A program made the position numbers and the translations under genes. Of a DNA stretch of 64,000 nt, positions 53,352 through 62,693 are shown piece by piece (position 1 is the stretch's first letter; every line of letters begins with the position of its first letter). This DNA is from Polymorphobacter multimanifer (lineage in GTDB: Bacteria > Pseudomonadota > Alphaproteobacteria > Sphingomonadales > Sphingomonadaceae). The notes under the pieces are model-generated. The model searched no databases. It saw nothing but the letters and a program-made list of their open reading frames with translations, and was not told the origin of the DNA. Location of the stretch: assembly GCF_014205635.1 (NCBI RefSeq), contig NZ_JACIIV010000005.1, positions 104,141-168,140 on the forward strand, read 5' to 3'.

Positions 53352-53819
53352 ATGACCTTGGACGAAGAGCGCGCCATGGTGCGCAAGGAGACGCTCGTCT
53401 CCACCCTCCCCAACGCCGTCATCTCTGCGCTGTTCGTCTGGCTGCTGTTCGGTGGCCAGCCGACGGTGCCGCTCTGGGGGCCGGCCGGGCTGGCGGTCGA
53501 CCTGCTGCCCACGACCTTGATGCTCACACTGATGACCACGATCGGCCTGACGCTGCTCGTCCGCCACCGTCGCCGCAGGGGATCGCCGCCGGCGCACGGC
53601 AGCAACTGGCTGCCGCGCCACCCGCTGCTGCGCGGGCTCATGCTGGGGGCGCTGATGCTGGTGCTGTTCGTGCCGGTCAGCGTGGCGTTACTGGCGCTGG
53701 TCTGGGGCGCCGACTGGTCGTTCGCCACGGTGCTCGTCTTCAAGATCGGCTATGGCGTGCTGCTCGGATGGGTGGTGACCCCGATCGTCGTGCGCGCCGC
53801 CTTGCGCGATTCCGGCTGA
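53352..53819 (+). CDS. Hypothetical inner-membrane protein
   Basis: Family not recognised. 155 aa from the ATG at 53352, preceded by a very strong GGGGAGGAAGG. Four predicted helices: about 20-37, 48-75, 95-122 and 127-150, with a basic cytoplasmic loop RHRRRRG near 76-82. Stop overlaps the GMC oxidoreductase start (TGATG), so it is coupled to the dehydrogenase genes and might be its membrane partner, but this is only contextual. Confidence 0.75.
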   Translation: MTLDEERAMVRKETLVSTLPNAVISALFVWLLFGGQPTVPLWGPAGLAVDLLPTTLMLTLMTTIGLTLLVRHRRRRGSPPAHGSNWLPRHPLLRGLMLGALMLVLFVPVSVALLALVWGADWSFATVLVFKIGYGVLLGWVVTPIVVRAALRDSG

Positions 53820-55384
53820 TGCGCAGCGATGCCCCCGCCGATGTCGTCATCATGGGGGCAGGGGCGGCCGGCGCCCTGTTTGCGGACCGGCTCACTGCCG
53901 CGGGCCAACGGGTCGTCGTGCTCGAAGCCGGCGAGGGCTGGGCGCTTTCGGACCTTGTGTCGTCGCAGATCTGGGCGCGGCGGCTGAAATGGGGCGGGGC
54001 ACCAGTGCTTCCCGGCGGTGCGCACCCGTTCGGGCACAATTTCGCCGTCGGCAGCGGCATGGGCGGCTCGGCGATCCACCATTATGCGAGCTGGCCGCGG
54101 CTCCGGGCGCAAGACTTCCGCCTCGGCAGCACGCTAGGGCTCGGGCAGGACTGGCCGATCGACGCCGCCACCCTCGCCCCCTGGTACGACCGGGTGCAGG
54201 CAGAAATGCTCATCAGTGGCGATGCCGCAGCCGAAGGGCGGGACGGTGCGCCCTATCCGCTGCCGCCGGTCAAGGTCTTCGCGCAAGCCCGGCTGCTGGC
54301 GCGCGGCTTTGCGGCGCGTGGGTTCGCGGTCTGCCCCAACCCGATGGCGGTGATGACCGAGGACCGTGATGACCGGCCTGAATGCCTCTACGATGGCTGG
54401 TGCGACGCCGGCTGCCCCACCGGCACGCTCGCCAACCCACTCGTGGTCCACTGGCCGCGCGCGCTCGCCGCGGGGGCAGTTCTGCGCACCCGTGCAAATG
54501 TATTGGCCATAGCAACCGATGCCGCCGGCCGCGCCACCGGGCTCGATTATGTCGATGCCGCCGGCGAGCGCGCCCATCAACCGGCGGCGCGGATCGTGCT
54601 GGCAGGGGCAGCGGTGCAGAACGCCCGGCTTCTCCTCGCCAGCCGCAGCACGGCGCATCCACTCGGCTTCGGCAACGCGCATGCCCAGGTCGGACGCTGG
54701 TTCAACTGCCACAGCATCGGCAATGTCCACGGACTTTTCACCGAGCAGACCGAGCCGCACATGGGCCTCGCAGCCGGCGGGCTGATGAGCTTCGCCGATT
54801 ATGGAAAACAGCGCGAGAGCGGCCCGCGCGGTAGCATCACCTGGGGCATCGCGCCGGCGGTCAAACCCAATGATCTCCTCGGGCTGGCGATGACCCGCGC
54901 CGATCTGTTCGGCCCGGCCCTCCATGCCTTCATGGCAAAAGCCGCGCGCCACATCGGCATCATCAACGCCATCTGCGAAAACCTGCCGGTTGCCGACAAC
55001 CGCATCGAGCTGGCGACCGAAACCGATCGCTTCGGCGTGCCACTGGCGCGGATCGTCCACACGCTGCACCCCGATTCCGCTGCACTCTGGGAGCATGCGC
55101 TGCAGGACGGCGAGACGATCCTGCGCGCCGCTGGTGCCACACAAGTCTGGTCCGGCCGCCAGCGCGCACTCGGCCATGTCTCGGGCGGCACGATCATGGG
55201 GCGTGACCCGGTCACCAGCGTCACCAACGACATCGGCCAGATCCATGGCGCCGCGAATGTCGTGGTGGCGGGCGGCGGGCTGTTCCCGAGCATCGGCGCG
55301 GTCAGCCCCACGTTCACCGTCCTGGCGCTCGCGGCCCGCACGGCAGCGGCGATGATCGACGAGCGCGGGAGATTTGCAGCATGA
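53819..55384 (+). CDS. GMC-family FAD oxidoreductase
   Basis: 521-aa flavoprotein resembling the large subunit of gluconate/sorbitol-type dehydrogenases. N-terminal FAD motif GAGAAGALFADRL and LEAGEGW; GSGMGGSAIHHYASW near 85; a Cys-rich segment CLYDGWCDAGCPTG near 190; C-terminal GTIMGRDPVTS and GGGLFPSIGAVSPTFTVLALA with active-site positions. No signal peptide of its own, but the next gene has a Tat signal and could carry it out as a complex, as in three-subunit dehydrogenases. Coupled at both ends. Substrate unknown. Confidence 0.9.
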   Translation: MRSDAPADVVIMGAGAAGALFADRLTAAGQRVVVLEAGEGWALSDLVSSQIWARRLKWGGAPVLPGGAHPFGHNFAVGSGMGGSAIHHYASWPRLRAQDFRLGSTLGLGQDWPIDAATLAPWYDRVQAEMLISGDAAAEGRDGAPYPLPPVKVFAQARLLARGFAARGFAVCPNPMAVMTEDRDDRPECLYDGWCDAGCPTGTLANPLVVHWPRALAAGAVLRTRANVLAIATDAAGRATGLDYVDAAGERAHQPAARIVLAGAAVQNARLLLASRSTAHPLGFGNAHAQVGRWFNCHSIGNVHGLFTEQTEPHMGLAAGGLMSFADYGKQRESGPRGSITWGIAPAVKPNDLLGLAMTRADLFGPALHAFMAKAARHIGIINAICENLPVADNRIELATETDRFGVPLARIVHTLHPDSAALWEHALQDGETILRAAGATQVWSGRQRALGHVSGGTIMGRDPVTSVTNDIGQIHGAANVVVAGGGLFPSIGAVSPTFTVLALAARTAAAMIDERGRFAA

Positions 55385-55932
55385 CCGACCGGCGAACGCT
55401 GTTGAAGGGTCTGGCGCTCATCGCCGCCACGGTCGGCGGCGTCGAACGTCTGCTCACGCCGGCGCAGGCGCAGGCCGCCGCGCTGCCGCTCAAGCGGCTC
55501 ACCCCGGCACAGGCGCGTACCCTCGCCGCCTTCGGCGAGGCGCTGGTGTCCGGCGCCGCAGCACTCGGTCTCGCGCATTATGTCGATGACCAGCTCGCCA
55601 AGCGGCAGGCGGAAAACCTGCTGATGATCCGCTACCTCGACGTGCCACCCCCCTGGGACGGCTTCTACAGCGGCGCGCTTGCAGCGGTGGATGGCCTGGC
55701 GCGCATCCGCCACGACGTCGATTTCGCCGCCCTCGATGCCGGCCAGGCCGCAGCCCTTGTCGGCGAGATCGCCGCCGGCCCCGATCCCGCCGGTTGGGCG
55801 GGGCCTCCGGCGGGCCTCGCCTATTTCGTCATCCGCGCCGATGCGATCGATGTCGTCTATGGCACCGAGGCCGGCTTCGCGCGCCTCGGCGTGCCCTACA
55901 TGGCGCACATCCCGCCGGAATCGCACTGGTAA
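55381..55932 (+). CDS. Tat-exported small subunit-like protein (gluconate dehydrogenase subunit 3-like)
   Basis: 183 aa. Twin-arginine signal TDRRTLLKG followed by a hydrophobic stretch and an Ala-rich cleavage region near residue 32. The rest (TPAQARTLAAFGEALV near 40; MIRYLDVPPPWDGFYSGAL near 80; the C-terminal PYMAHIPPESHW) matches the layout of small subunits that accompany GMC dehydrogenases. It overlaps the GMC gene by ATGA. In related complexes the Tat signal carries the folded flavoprotein across the membrane. Its stop is 4 nt from that of the convergent cytochrome b561 gene. Confidence 0.8.
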   Translation: MTDRRTLLKGLALIAATVGGVERLLTPAQAQAAALPLKRLTPAQARTLAAFGEALVSGAAALGLAHYVDDQLAKRQAENLLMIRYLDVPPPWDGFYSGALAAVDGLARIRHDVDFAALDAGQAAALVGEIAAGPDPAGWAGPPAGLAYFVIRADAIDVVYGTEAGFARLGVPYMAHIPPESHW

Positions 55933-55936
55933 CGTT

Positions 55937-56467
55937 TCAGCGCGCGCCGAAGCCCATGCGGCCCAGCACGCCGTCGCGCCTTGCAAAATGATGCCAGAGT
56001 GCTGCCCCGGCATGGACGGCGATGAGCGTGATCAGCAGCGACGAGAACAGCACATGCCCGGCGTGCGGCGGCAGCGTGTCGAAGTCCGGCAGCGCCACCG
56101 GCTGGCCCTGCAGCAGCGGGAACAGCCCGCCCAATTGCGCCATGCCGAGCCCCGTCACCAGCATCGCGAAGCTGAACAGATAAAGCCCCAGATGGCTGGC
56201 GCGCGCTGCCAGCCGAAGCGGCCCGCCGGCATGTGCAGGGGCAGGGCGGCGCGTGGTGAAGCGCACCAACAGCCGCACCAGCATGATCAGCAGCAGCCCC
56301 AGCCCGCCCGCCATGTGCAGCCGCAGCAGCTCCGCCTTGGCAGGGTCGGCATTCGCCACCCCCTCCAGCACCAGCTTGCCGAATGCCAGCATGCCGATCA
56401 GGCCGAGGCCGGCAACCCAGTGCAGCATCACCAGTGCGGGGTGGTAGCGGGCAGGTGCCTTGGTCAT
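55937..56467 (-). CDS. Cytochrome b561
   Basis: 176-aa di-heme inner-membrane cytochrome. Four helices; heme-ligand His candidates are in RYHPALVMLHWVAG, LLRLHMAGG, PPHAGHVLF and IAVHAGAALWHHF. Start at the ATG at 56467, overlapping the TonB receptor stop by 1 nt, so the two are coupled. It could pass electrons between a periplasmic dehydrogenase and the quinone pool; the convergent GMC dehydrogenase is an obvious partner candidate. Confidence 0.92.
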   Translation of the reverse strand: MTKAPARYHPALVMLHWVAGLGLIGMLAFGKLVLEGVANADPAKAELLRLHMAGGLGLLLIMLVRLLVRFTTRRPAPAHAGGPLRLAARASHLGLYLFSFAMLVTGLGMAQLGGLFPLLQGQPVALPDFDTLPPHAGHVLFSSLLITLIAVHAGAALWHHFARRDGVLGRMGFGAR

Positions 56468-58734
56468 CAGAATTTCACTCCCACTTCGATGCCCCATTCG
56501 GCCGGGCGCCCGATGCCGCCGAAGGCCGTGCCGTTGCCCGCCAGCGTGTCCTGCGCATTGGTCAGATATTCGGTGTCGGTCACGTTGGTGCCGAACACCG
56601 CAATCTGCCAGCGGTCATCGGGCAGCGCCCAGGTCGCGCGCAGGTTGAGCAGCCCATAGCCCGGCTGCACCTCGAGCGGATCCGCCTCGAGCTGGTAGGA
56701 GAGCCTCGACCGATATTGCCAATCGGCACGCAGCCGCAGCTGGCCGAGCCGGTCTCCCAGCGGCTGCCGATATTCTCCCGAAAGCGAATAGGTCCAGCGC
56801 GGCGTCAGCGGCAGCGGCGTGTCGAGCGTGATGCCCGCCACCTGCGGCGACAGCGTGCGGTAGCCGGCATCGAGGTGGCCCACCGCCGCTCGCAACGCCA
56901 GCCGCTCGGAGATATTGGCATCGGCCTCCACCTCGAAGCCACGGATGCGCGAGTCACCGGCATTGCGCGTCTCGAACAGGCCGCTGATCGCCGTGAACAC
57001 CAGCAGCTGCTGGTTCGTGTAATCCGACTGGAACACCGAGGCATTGATGCGCAGCAGCCGGTCGAAGAACTCGGTCTTCAGCCCCAGCTCATAGCTCTGC
57101 ACCGTCTCGGGATCATAGCCGATGATCGCCGCCGACGATGGCCGCCCATTGAAGCCCCCCGATTTGAAACCCTCGGCATAGCTCGCATAGGCCAGCACGC
57201 GGGGAGCGAGCTGCACATTCACCCCCACCCGCGGGGTGAAGGCGGTGAAGGTCTGCTCCACCTGCGTGAACGGCAGCGCGTCGCGCGCCGTGCCGGGGGC
57301 GGGAATGGCAACGGGCGGCAGCACCGACATGATGCCATCGCGGTTGTCGAGCACCGAGGTGTTCGCCTGGCGCTTGGTTTCGGTTGTCCAGCGCGCTCCC
57401 AGCACCAGCGAAATCGCATCGGTGATGTCGTAGCTCGCCTGGCCGAAGCCGGCGAAGCTGCTCACATCGAGCCAGATCTGGTTGCGGCTGCGGATGCATC
57501 GATCGACCAGTCGCGGCGCATTCGAGCCGACGCAAAGATCGACAGCGTTGAAGGCATCCTCGGTGAAGTAGAAGGCGCCGACCAGAAACTCGCCACGGCT
57601 GCCGATGCTCCCCGAAAGCTGCAGCTCCTGGCTGAGCTGCTGCTGGCGCAGCCGGCTGGCATTGTCATAGAGCACGAAGCCGGTGCCGTCGAAATCGTTG
57701 AACGTCGTCTCGACATAGCGCCGCCACGCCGAGATGGACTTGAGCGTCACCCCGCCGAGATCGCCGGTGATGTTGAGGCTCACCCCGCCATTGTCGACAT
57801 CGTTGATCGCAGGCGTGGAGGCGAAATTGAGGCTGCGGTCGGTCGAGCGATCGGCCCCCACGCCGACCGGAAACGGCACGCCGGTGGGGCCCACGCCGGG
57901 GCGGAAGAACGGCCCGCCAAGAAACGGCGGGCGCGGCACGGTGATTCCGGCGGCCGGGTTGAAGCCGAGCAGCACCTGGTGCGACGGCGACCCCCGCCCG
58001 CGCAGATAATCGCCCGACAGCGTTGCACTGAAGGTTTCATTGGGCTGGAACAGCAGCTTGAAGCGGCCCGACAGGTCCTCGATGTCTCCGAATGTGTCGC
58101 CCGTATAGACGTTGCGCCCCCAGCCGCGCTGGTTGCGCGTGCTCGCACTGGCCCGGAGCGCCACCGTATCGCCGAGCGGCACGTTGATCGCCGCAGCAGC
58201 GTCGATCCGGTCACGCGAGCCATAGATGGCGCGCGCCTGCACGCCGATTGCCTCGAGGCTCGGCTGGGCGGTGACGAGGCTGATGGCGCCGCCGATGGTG
58301 TTGCGCCCGAACAGCGTCCCCTGCGGCCCGCGCAACACCTCGATCCGCGCCAGGTCGAGCAGCTCGACCGACGAAGCCTGCAACCGCGCGATGTAGACAT
58401 CATCGACATAGACGCCGACTCCGGGATCGACGGCAATGCTGTTGTCGAGCTGGCCGACGCCGCGAATGAAGAAACCGCCATCGTCGCCGCCGTTCGGCCC
58501 CGCGGTCACCGACACATTGGGCGCAAATTGCACCGCGTCGGACACATTGTTCGCCGAGCGCGCGCGCAGCGTGTCGGCGCTGATTGCCGTCACCGAAATC
58601 GGCACCTCCTGGATATTCTGCTGGCGCCGCTGTGCGGTCACGATGATCTCGCCCTCATCGACCGGCGCTTGCGCGAGTGCCGCACTGGCGCTGCCGAGCA
58701 GCAGCGAGGCGAGGATGGTGTGGCGTGCGAGCAT
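56467..58734 (-). CDS. TonB-dependent outer-membrane receptor
   Basis: 755 aa. Signal peptide MLARHTILASLLLGSASAALA; TonB box EIIVTAQRR near residue 29; plug with VPISVTAISADTL, GVYVDDVYIAR and RIEVLRGPQGTLFGRNTIGGAI; barrel ending in WGIEVGVKF. GGGAGGG lies upstream of the ATG. Middle gene of NmrA-TonB-cytochrome b561. A paralog of the receptor at 46821-49046. Ligand unknown; no regulator of the FecI/FecR type nearby. Confidence 0.94.
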   Translation of the reverse strand: MLARHTILASLLLGSASAALAQAPVDEGEIIVTAQRRQQNIQEVPISVTAISADTLRARSANNVSDAVQFAPNVSVTAGPNGGDDGGFFIRGVGQLDNSIAVDPGVGVYVDDVYIARLQASSVELLDLARIEVLRGPQGTLFGRNTIGGAISLVTAQPSLEAIGVQARAIYGSRDRIDAAAAINVPLGDTVALRASASTRNQRGWGRNVYTGDTFGDIEDLSGRFKLLFQPNETFSATLSGDYLRGRGSPSHQVLLGFNPAAGITVPRPPFLGGPFFRPGVGPTGVPFPVGVGADRSTDRSLNFASTPAINDVDNGGVSLNITGDLGGVTLKSISAWRRYVETTFNDFDGTGFVLYDNASRLRQQQLSQELQLSGSIGSRGEFLVGAFYFTEDAFNAVDLCVGSNAPRLVDRCIRSRNQIWLDVSSFAGFGQASYDITDAISLVLGARWTTETKRQANTSVLDNRDGIMSVLPPVAIPAPGTARDALPFTQVEQTFTAFTPRVGVNVQLAPRVLAYASYAEGFKSGGFNGRPSSAAIIGYDPETVQSYELGLKTEFFDRLLRINASVFQSDYTNQQLLVFTAISGLFETRNAGDSRIRGFEVEADANISERLALRAAVGHLDAGYRTLSPQVAGITLDTPLPLTPRWTYSLSGEYRQPLGDRLGQLRLRADWQYRSRLSYQLEADPLEVQPGYGLLNLRATWALPDDRWQIAVFGTNVTDTEYLTNAQDTLAGNGTAFGGIGRPAEWGIEVGVKF

Positions 58735-58782
58735 GGATATCCCTCCCGTTTGTGGTTCTCGCGCCCCCCGGCGCGGCAGTGT

Positions 58783-59706
58783 TCAGGCAATGGCTTTGGA
58801 AATCCCGGGCGTGGCGACCTTCACGCTCCGCGCCGCATCGGCGCCGGTGAAGCGGGCCTTATGGTCCGCCACGAAATCGCGCATCGTCCGTGCCGGTCGG
58901 CCGAGAAGCCGGGGCAGATCGTCGGACATCGGCGCGTTCCTGCCGAACCGCGTGAGCGAATAGACGATTGTCATGAACAGCAGTGTGTCCCAGGTCACCC
59001 GCGGGCCGACACGCCGCCAGAAGCCGATCAGCGAGGGGTTGGCGTAGCGGATCGGCCGGCCCAGCTCTTGGCCGAAGATCTCGGCCACCTCGAAATAGTC
59101 GAGCACTTCCGGCCCGCTGAGCAGATACGCCCGGCCCGCATGCGGTGCTGGATCGGCCATGATCCGGATCGCCGCCTCGGCCACATCGCGGCTGTCGATG
59201 AAGCTGGTGCGCCCACGCCCAGCAGGCACATAAATCTCGTCATGCTTCGCCACATCGACGGCATGGGTGGTGATGTCCCGGCACATGTTCTGCGAAAAGA
59301 AGCTGGCGCGCAAAATCGTGAAGGGCACCCCCGAGGCGCGAATGGCCTTCTCCACCGCATGATGCGGCACGGCCTTGGTCGTATCGGCGCCGGGCACCGA
59401 CAGATAGACGATATGGCGCACGCCGGCCGCAGCGGCGGCCGCCACGAACGGCACCATCCATTGCTTCGCCGTGCGCGGGTGCGGCAGCGGGAACAGCAGG
59501 AACAGCACCGTCACGCCATCGAGTGCTGCACCCCATGTGCTGCGATCATTGAAATCGAACCGCACATGCGGTGCCGCATCGCCGTATTTCGCCGCGATCT
59601 TTTCCGGCGAATGTGCCGCCACCCGGAACGCCAGCGCCGACTGGCCAGCCAGCTGCGCCACCAGCTCGGTGCCGACATTGCCGTTGGGGCCAGTGACCAG
59701 GATCAT
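58783..59706 (-). CDS. NmrA-like NAD(P)-binding protein
   Basis: 307-aa atypical SDR. Rossmann motif TGPNGNVGTELVAQL, FDFNDRSTWGAAL, IVYLSVPGADTTK and the NmrA-type FTILRASFFSQNM near residue 133. No YxxxK pair. Cytoplasmic; may reduce quinone-like substrates (as QorB does) or sense NADP(H). First gene of the NmrA-TonB-b561 run, 48 nt before the receptor. It differs clearly from the NmrA protein at 51531. Confidence 0.87.
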   Translation of the reverse strand: MILVTGPNGNVGTELVAQLAGQSALAFRVAAHSPEKIAAKYGDAAPHVRFDFNDRSTWGAALDGVTVLFLLFPLPHPRTAKQWMVPFVAAAAAAGVRHIVYLSVPGADTTKAVPHHAVEKAIRASGVPFTILRASFFSQNMCRDITTHAVDVAKHDEIYVPAGRGRTSFIDSRDVAEAAIRIMADPAPHAGRAYLLSGPEVLDYFEVAEIFGQELGRPIRYANPSLIGFWRRVGPRVTWDTLLFMTIVYSLTRFGRNAPMSDDLPRLLGRPARTMRDFVADHKARFTGADAARSVKVATPGISKAIA

Positions 59707-59809
59707 GCAATTCCCCGTGCGGAAATTTCCGCTCAGTCAAACGCTACAAGCTTGAAACATTTCTTGAAGCGCAAAAGCGGGGCTGCAGGCATATCCCGAG
59801 GTTAGGGCT

Positions 59810-60226
59810 TCACAGATAGAAGAAGCGCAGGCGAATGGACGTGCTGCTGGCAAATCGAAAGCTTGCCGCCTTATAGCTCGGCGGCCCCATGCGCGGCTTG
59901 GCATTGTTGGAAGCCGCCGTCCCCTCGAGCGGCAAGCCGATGAAATTGGTATCGAACTTGCCATTGCCGTTCTCATCATGGAACGCCGACACCGCAATCA
60001 CGCCCGGCGGCACATCCTTGAACACCACCGGCTTGTCGGCATCGGCAGCGTCGATCGTCACCCGCTGCGCCGGCTGCCCGGCGTCGCAATCGGGGAATTT
60101 GGTGGCGCTGTTCCACAGGCAAAGCACGATCTTGCCCTTCGGTACCCGCAGGCTTTCGAGATTGACCGTCAGGTCCTCGGCAGCAGCCGGGGCGGCAACA
60201 AGTGCGGCAAGCAACAGGATACGCAT
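59810..60226 (-). CDS. DUF2141 exported protein
   Basis: 138 aa. The ATG at 60226 begins a signal peptide (MRILLLAALVAAPAAA). The mature part has the DUF2141 pattern: NLESLRVPKGKIVLCLWNS, FKDVPPGVIAVSAFHDENGNGKFDTNFIGLP split here, and a GPPSYKAASF end. DUF2141 proteins are periplasmic or surface beta-sandwiches of unknown function, with an Asp/Asn-rich loop (DENGNGKFD) that may bind calcium. It starts 11 nt after the CoA-ligase stop. The last residues are hydrophobic and basic. Confidence 0.85.
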   Translation of the reverse strand: MRILLLAALVAAPAAAEDLTVNLESLRVPKGKIVLCLWNSATKFPDCDAGQPAQRVTIDAADADKPVVFKDVPPGVIAVSAFHDENGNGKFDTNFIGLPLEGTAASNNAKPRMGPPSYKAASFRFASSTSIRLRFFYL

Positions 60227-60237
60227 GGCAAGACCTT

Positions 60238-61821
60238 TCAGGAGCGAAGACGGTGGCGTTGCAGCTTGCCGGTCGCAGTGCGCGGCAGGCTGTCGGCAAA
60301 GACGATCTGGCGGGGGTATTTGTACGGCGCGATGCTGGCCTTCACATGCTCCTGCAGCGCCTTGGCCAGGCTCTCGCACGGCGCATGGCCGGAAGCGGGC
60401 ACCACATGCGCGCATACGATCATGCCGCGCGCATCATCGGCCACGCCGATGACGCCGCATTCGGCCACCGCTGGATGGCCGAGCAGTGCCGCTTCCACTT
60501 CGGGCGGAGCAATATTGTAGCCCGACGAAACGATCATGTCGTCGGCGCGCGCCAGATACCAGAAATAGCCCTCGCCATCGAGGCGGTAGGTGTCCCCGGT
60601 CACGTTCCAGCCGTTCACCACATAGCTCGCCTGCCGCGGATCATCGAGATAGCGGCAGCCGGTCGGCCCCTTGACCGCAAGCCGCCCGGTCCCCTCCGCC
60701 AGCGGCACGCCGTCCTCGCCCAGCACACAGGCGCGGTAGCCCGGCACCACCTTTCCGGTGCTGCCGGGACGGATCGCATCGCCACTGGCGCTGATGAAGA
60801 TGTGCATCATTTCGGTCGCGCCGATGCCGTTGACGAGCCGCAGCCCGGTCGCCGCCTCCCAGCCATGAAAGATCGCTTCGGGCAGATGCTCGCCCGCCGA
60901 CACGCAGTTGCGCAGGCTCGACATGTCGGCACCCGCCACCCCGTGCGCGAGCAGCGCCTTGTAGGCGGTCGGGGCGGTGAAGAGGTGCGTGACCCGCTGC
61001 TCGGCAATGGCTGCAAGCATGGCGGCCGGGCTGGTGTCGTGCAGCGTCACCGCCGTGCCCAGGAAGCGCAGCGGAAAGATGACGAGCGCCCCCAGCCCGA
61101 AGGTGAAGGCAATCGGCGGCGTGCCGCACCAGACTTCCCCGGTGCGAGGTACCAGGATGGTCGCGGCAAACGTGTCCGCAACCGCGAGAATGTCCCGATG
61201 ACAATGCACAGTGCCCTTGGGCGCCCCGGTGGTGCCGCTGGTGAAGGCGATCAGCGCCGGGTCATCGGCCCGGGTCGTCACCGCTGCAAACCCGGAAGCG
61301 ATTTCCTCCAGCGCAGCCGCAAAGCGGCAGTCCGCAGCATCACCGTCGAAGAACAGCGCCGCCATCGCCGGCTTGGCCGCCGACTCGAACGCCGCCCGGC
61401 ACGCCGCATCGACAATCGCATGGCTGATCGCCGCCTTGGCGATGAGCGTCGCAATCTCGCCCCCGCGCAAGATCGGCATCGCCGACACCACCACCCCGCC
61501 GGCCTTCAAAATGCCGAGCCACGCCGCGGTCAGCATCATCCCATTGGCGCCGAACAGCAGAACGCGGTTGCCAGCCACCAGCCCGTGCGTTTCCACCAGC
61601 AGCCGCGCGATCCGGTCCGACCTGTCCTTGAGGTCGGCATAGCTGATCGCACCGCCGGCCTGGGTGCGCACCGCCGTCTGCGCGCCATGCCCGGTCGCCA
61701 CCGCCACATCGATCAGCGCCACGGCTGCATTCAGCTGTTCGGGATAATCCAGACAATCGAGCAGGAACTCGGGCTGCGCCGCCACCGCCGGCAGGTGCCG
61801 CTTGACGAAATCGTCGATCAT
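60238..61821 (-). CDS. Benzoate-CoA-ligase-like AMP-dependent ligase
   Basis: 527-aa adenylate-forming enzyme activating a carboxylic acid (probably aromatic) with ATP and CoA. Core motifs: FTSGTTGAPKGTVH near residue 197, NGIGATEMMHIF, TGDTYRLDGEGYFWYLARADDMI in two parts, SGYNIAPPEVE, and C-terminal Lys519 in TATGKLQRHRL, the acylation Lys. The overall layout is closest to benzoate/2-aminobenzoate-CoA ligases; exact acid unknown. Coupled to the FAH-family gene (ATGA). Confidence 0.9.
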   Translation of the reverse strand: MIDDFVKRHLPAVAAQPEFLLDCLDYPEQLNAAVALIDVAVATGHGAQTAVRTQAGGAISYADLKDRSDRIARLLVETHGLVAGNRVLLFGANGMMLTAAWLGILKAGGVVVSAMPILRGGEIATLIAKAAISHAIVDAACRAAFESAAKPAMAALFFDGDAADCRFAAALEEIASGFAAVTTRADDPALIAFTSGTTGAPKGTVHCHRDILAVADTFAATILVPRTGEVWCGTPPIAFTFGLGALVIFPLRFLGTAVTLHDTSPAAMLAAIAEQRVTHLFTAPTAYKALLAHGVAGADMSSLRNCVSAGEHLPEAIFHGWEAATGLRLVNGIGATEMMHIFISASGDAIRPGSTGKVVPGYRACVLGEDGVPLAEGTGRLAVKGPTGCRYLDDPRQASYVVNGWNVTGDTYRLDGEGYFWYLARADDMIVSSGYNIAPPEVEAALLGHPAVAECGVIGVADDARGMIVCAHVVPASGHAPCESLAKALQEHVKASIAPYKYPRQIVFADSLPRTATGKLQRHRLRS

Positions 61822-62612
61822 GCCGCCACGATCCGCGTCTCGATATGCCCCAGCCCTTCGATGCCCACGCGCACCTCATCGCCGGCCACCAGAAACTCCG
61901 GCGGCACCATCCCCGCCCCGGCCCCCGGCGGCGATCCGGTGGCAATCACCGTTCCCGGCTCCAGCACCATATGGCTCGACAGCCAGGCGATCAGCCACGG
62001 CACACGCCGCACCATCGCCGCCGTGCTCCCATTCTGCCGCACCACGCCATTCACATGCGTGGTGATCGCCAGCGCATGCGGATCGGCAATTTCGTCCGCC
62101 GTCGTCAACCACGGCCCCAGCGGCGCATGGCCCGGCCCGCCCTTGCCCAGCATCAGGCTGTCGGGCTTGAGCGCCGTCCGCACGGTCAGGTCGTTGACGA
62201 TCAGATAGCCGGCCACATGCGCCACGGCATCGGCTTCAGCCACCTGCCAGCAACGCTGCCCGATCATCACCGCCAGCTCGCCCTCATAATCGAAGCTCGG
62301 ATGCGGGCTGCTCGCCGTGCCGAACGGCGCTGCAATGCTCGTCGCCGGCTTCACGAACAGCGCCGGCGTCTCCGGCACCGCGCGCCCCTGCTCACGCGCA
62401 TGGTCGGCATAGTTGAGGCCCACACCCAGCAGCAGCGGCGGCACAAACGCCCGCAACCGTGCCAAGTCGAGCGCATGTGCCGGCCCCGATGTGCGCGAAA
62501 TCGCAGCAAGATCGGGGAAGCCCGCTGCAGCAACGCCGGTGTCGATTGCCCGCTCGCCGTCGATGCGCGCAAGGCGCACGCCATCCTCGAACTGATAGGG
62601 TGCGATCTTCAT
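61818..62612 (-). CDS. Fumarylacetoacetate hydrolase family protein
   Basis: 264-aa enzyme of the FAH/HpcE family, which hydrolyses C-C bonds, decarboxylates or hydrates in aromatic ring-cleavage pathways. Signatures: GVGLNYADHAREQG near 78, PSFDYEGELAVMIG with metal-binding Glu near 122, NDLTVRT, KGGPGHAPLGPWL and TGSPPGAGAG near 225. Start at the ATG at 62612; the frame runs on upstream but in an Arg-rich stretch without similarity. First gene of FAH-CoA ligase-DUF2141, divergent from LysR. Confidence 0.9.
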   Translation of the reverse strand: MKIAPYQFEDGVRLARIDGERAIDTGVAAAGFPDLAAISRTSGPAHALDLARLRAFVPPLLLGVGLNYADHAREQGRAVPETPALFVKPATSIAAPFGTASSPHPSFDYEGELAVMIGQRCWQVAEADAVAHVAGYLIVNDLTVRTALKPDSLMLGKGGPGHAPLGPWLTTADEIADPHALAITTHVNGVVRQNGSTAAMVRRVPWLIAWLSSHMVLEPGTVIATGSPPGAGAGMVPPEFLVAGDEVRVGIEGLGHIETRIVAA

Positions 62613-62676
62613 GCGCCCACCATGCCGCAGCCGACGCGCGCGCCGCACATAGATAGCCAACACTGCGGGGCGACTT

Positions 62677-62693
62677 GTTGTTATGCCCGCAAC
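62677..62693. promoter_or_regulatory. Candidate LysR binding box
   Basis: GTTG-N9-CAAC containing T-N11-A, in the 114-nt gap between the divergent LysR and FAH-family genes. Position and shape fit autoregulation plus control of the catabolic genes. Confidence 0.4.

Noticed and set aside
56383..59805. 1140-codon open frame on the + strand
   Set aside because: It is antisense to a TonB receptor, cytochrome b561 and NmrA genes, is His/Arg/Ala-rich and has no family signature; high GC content keeps such frames open.
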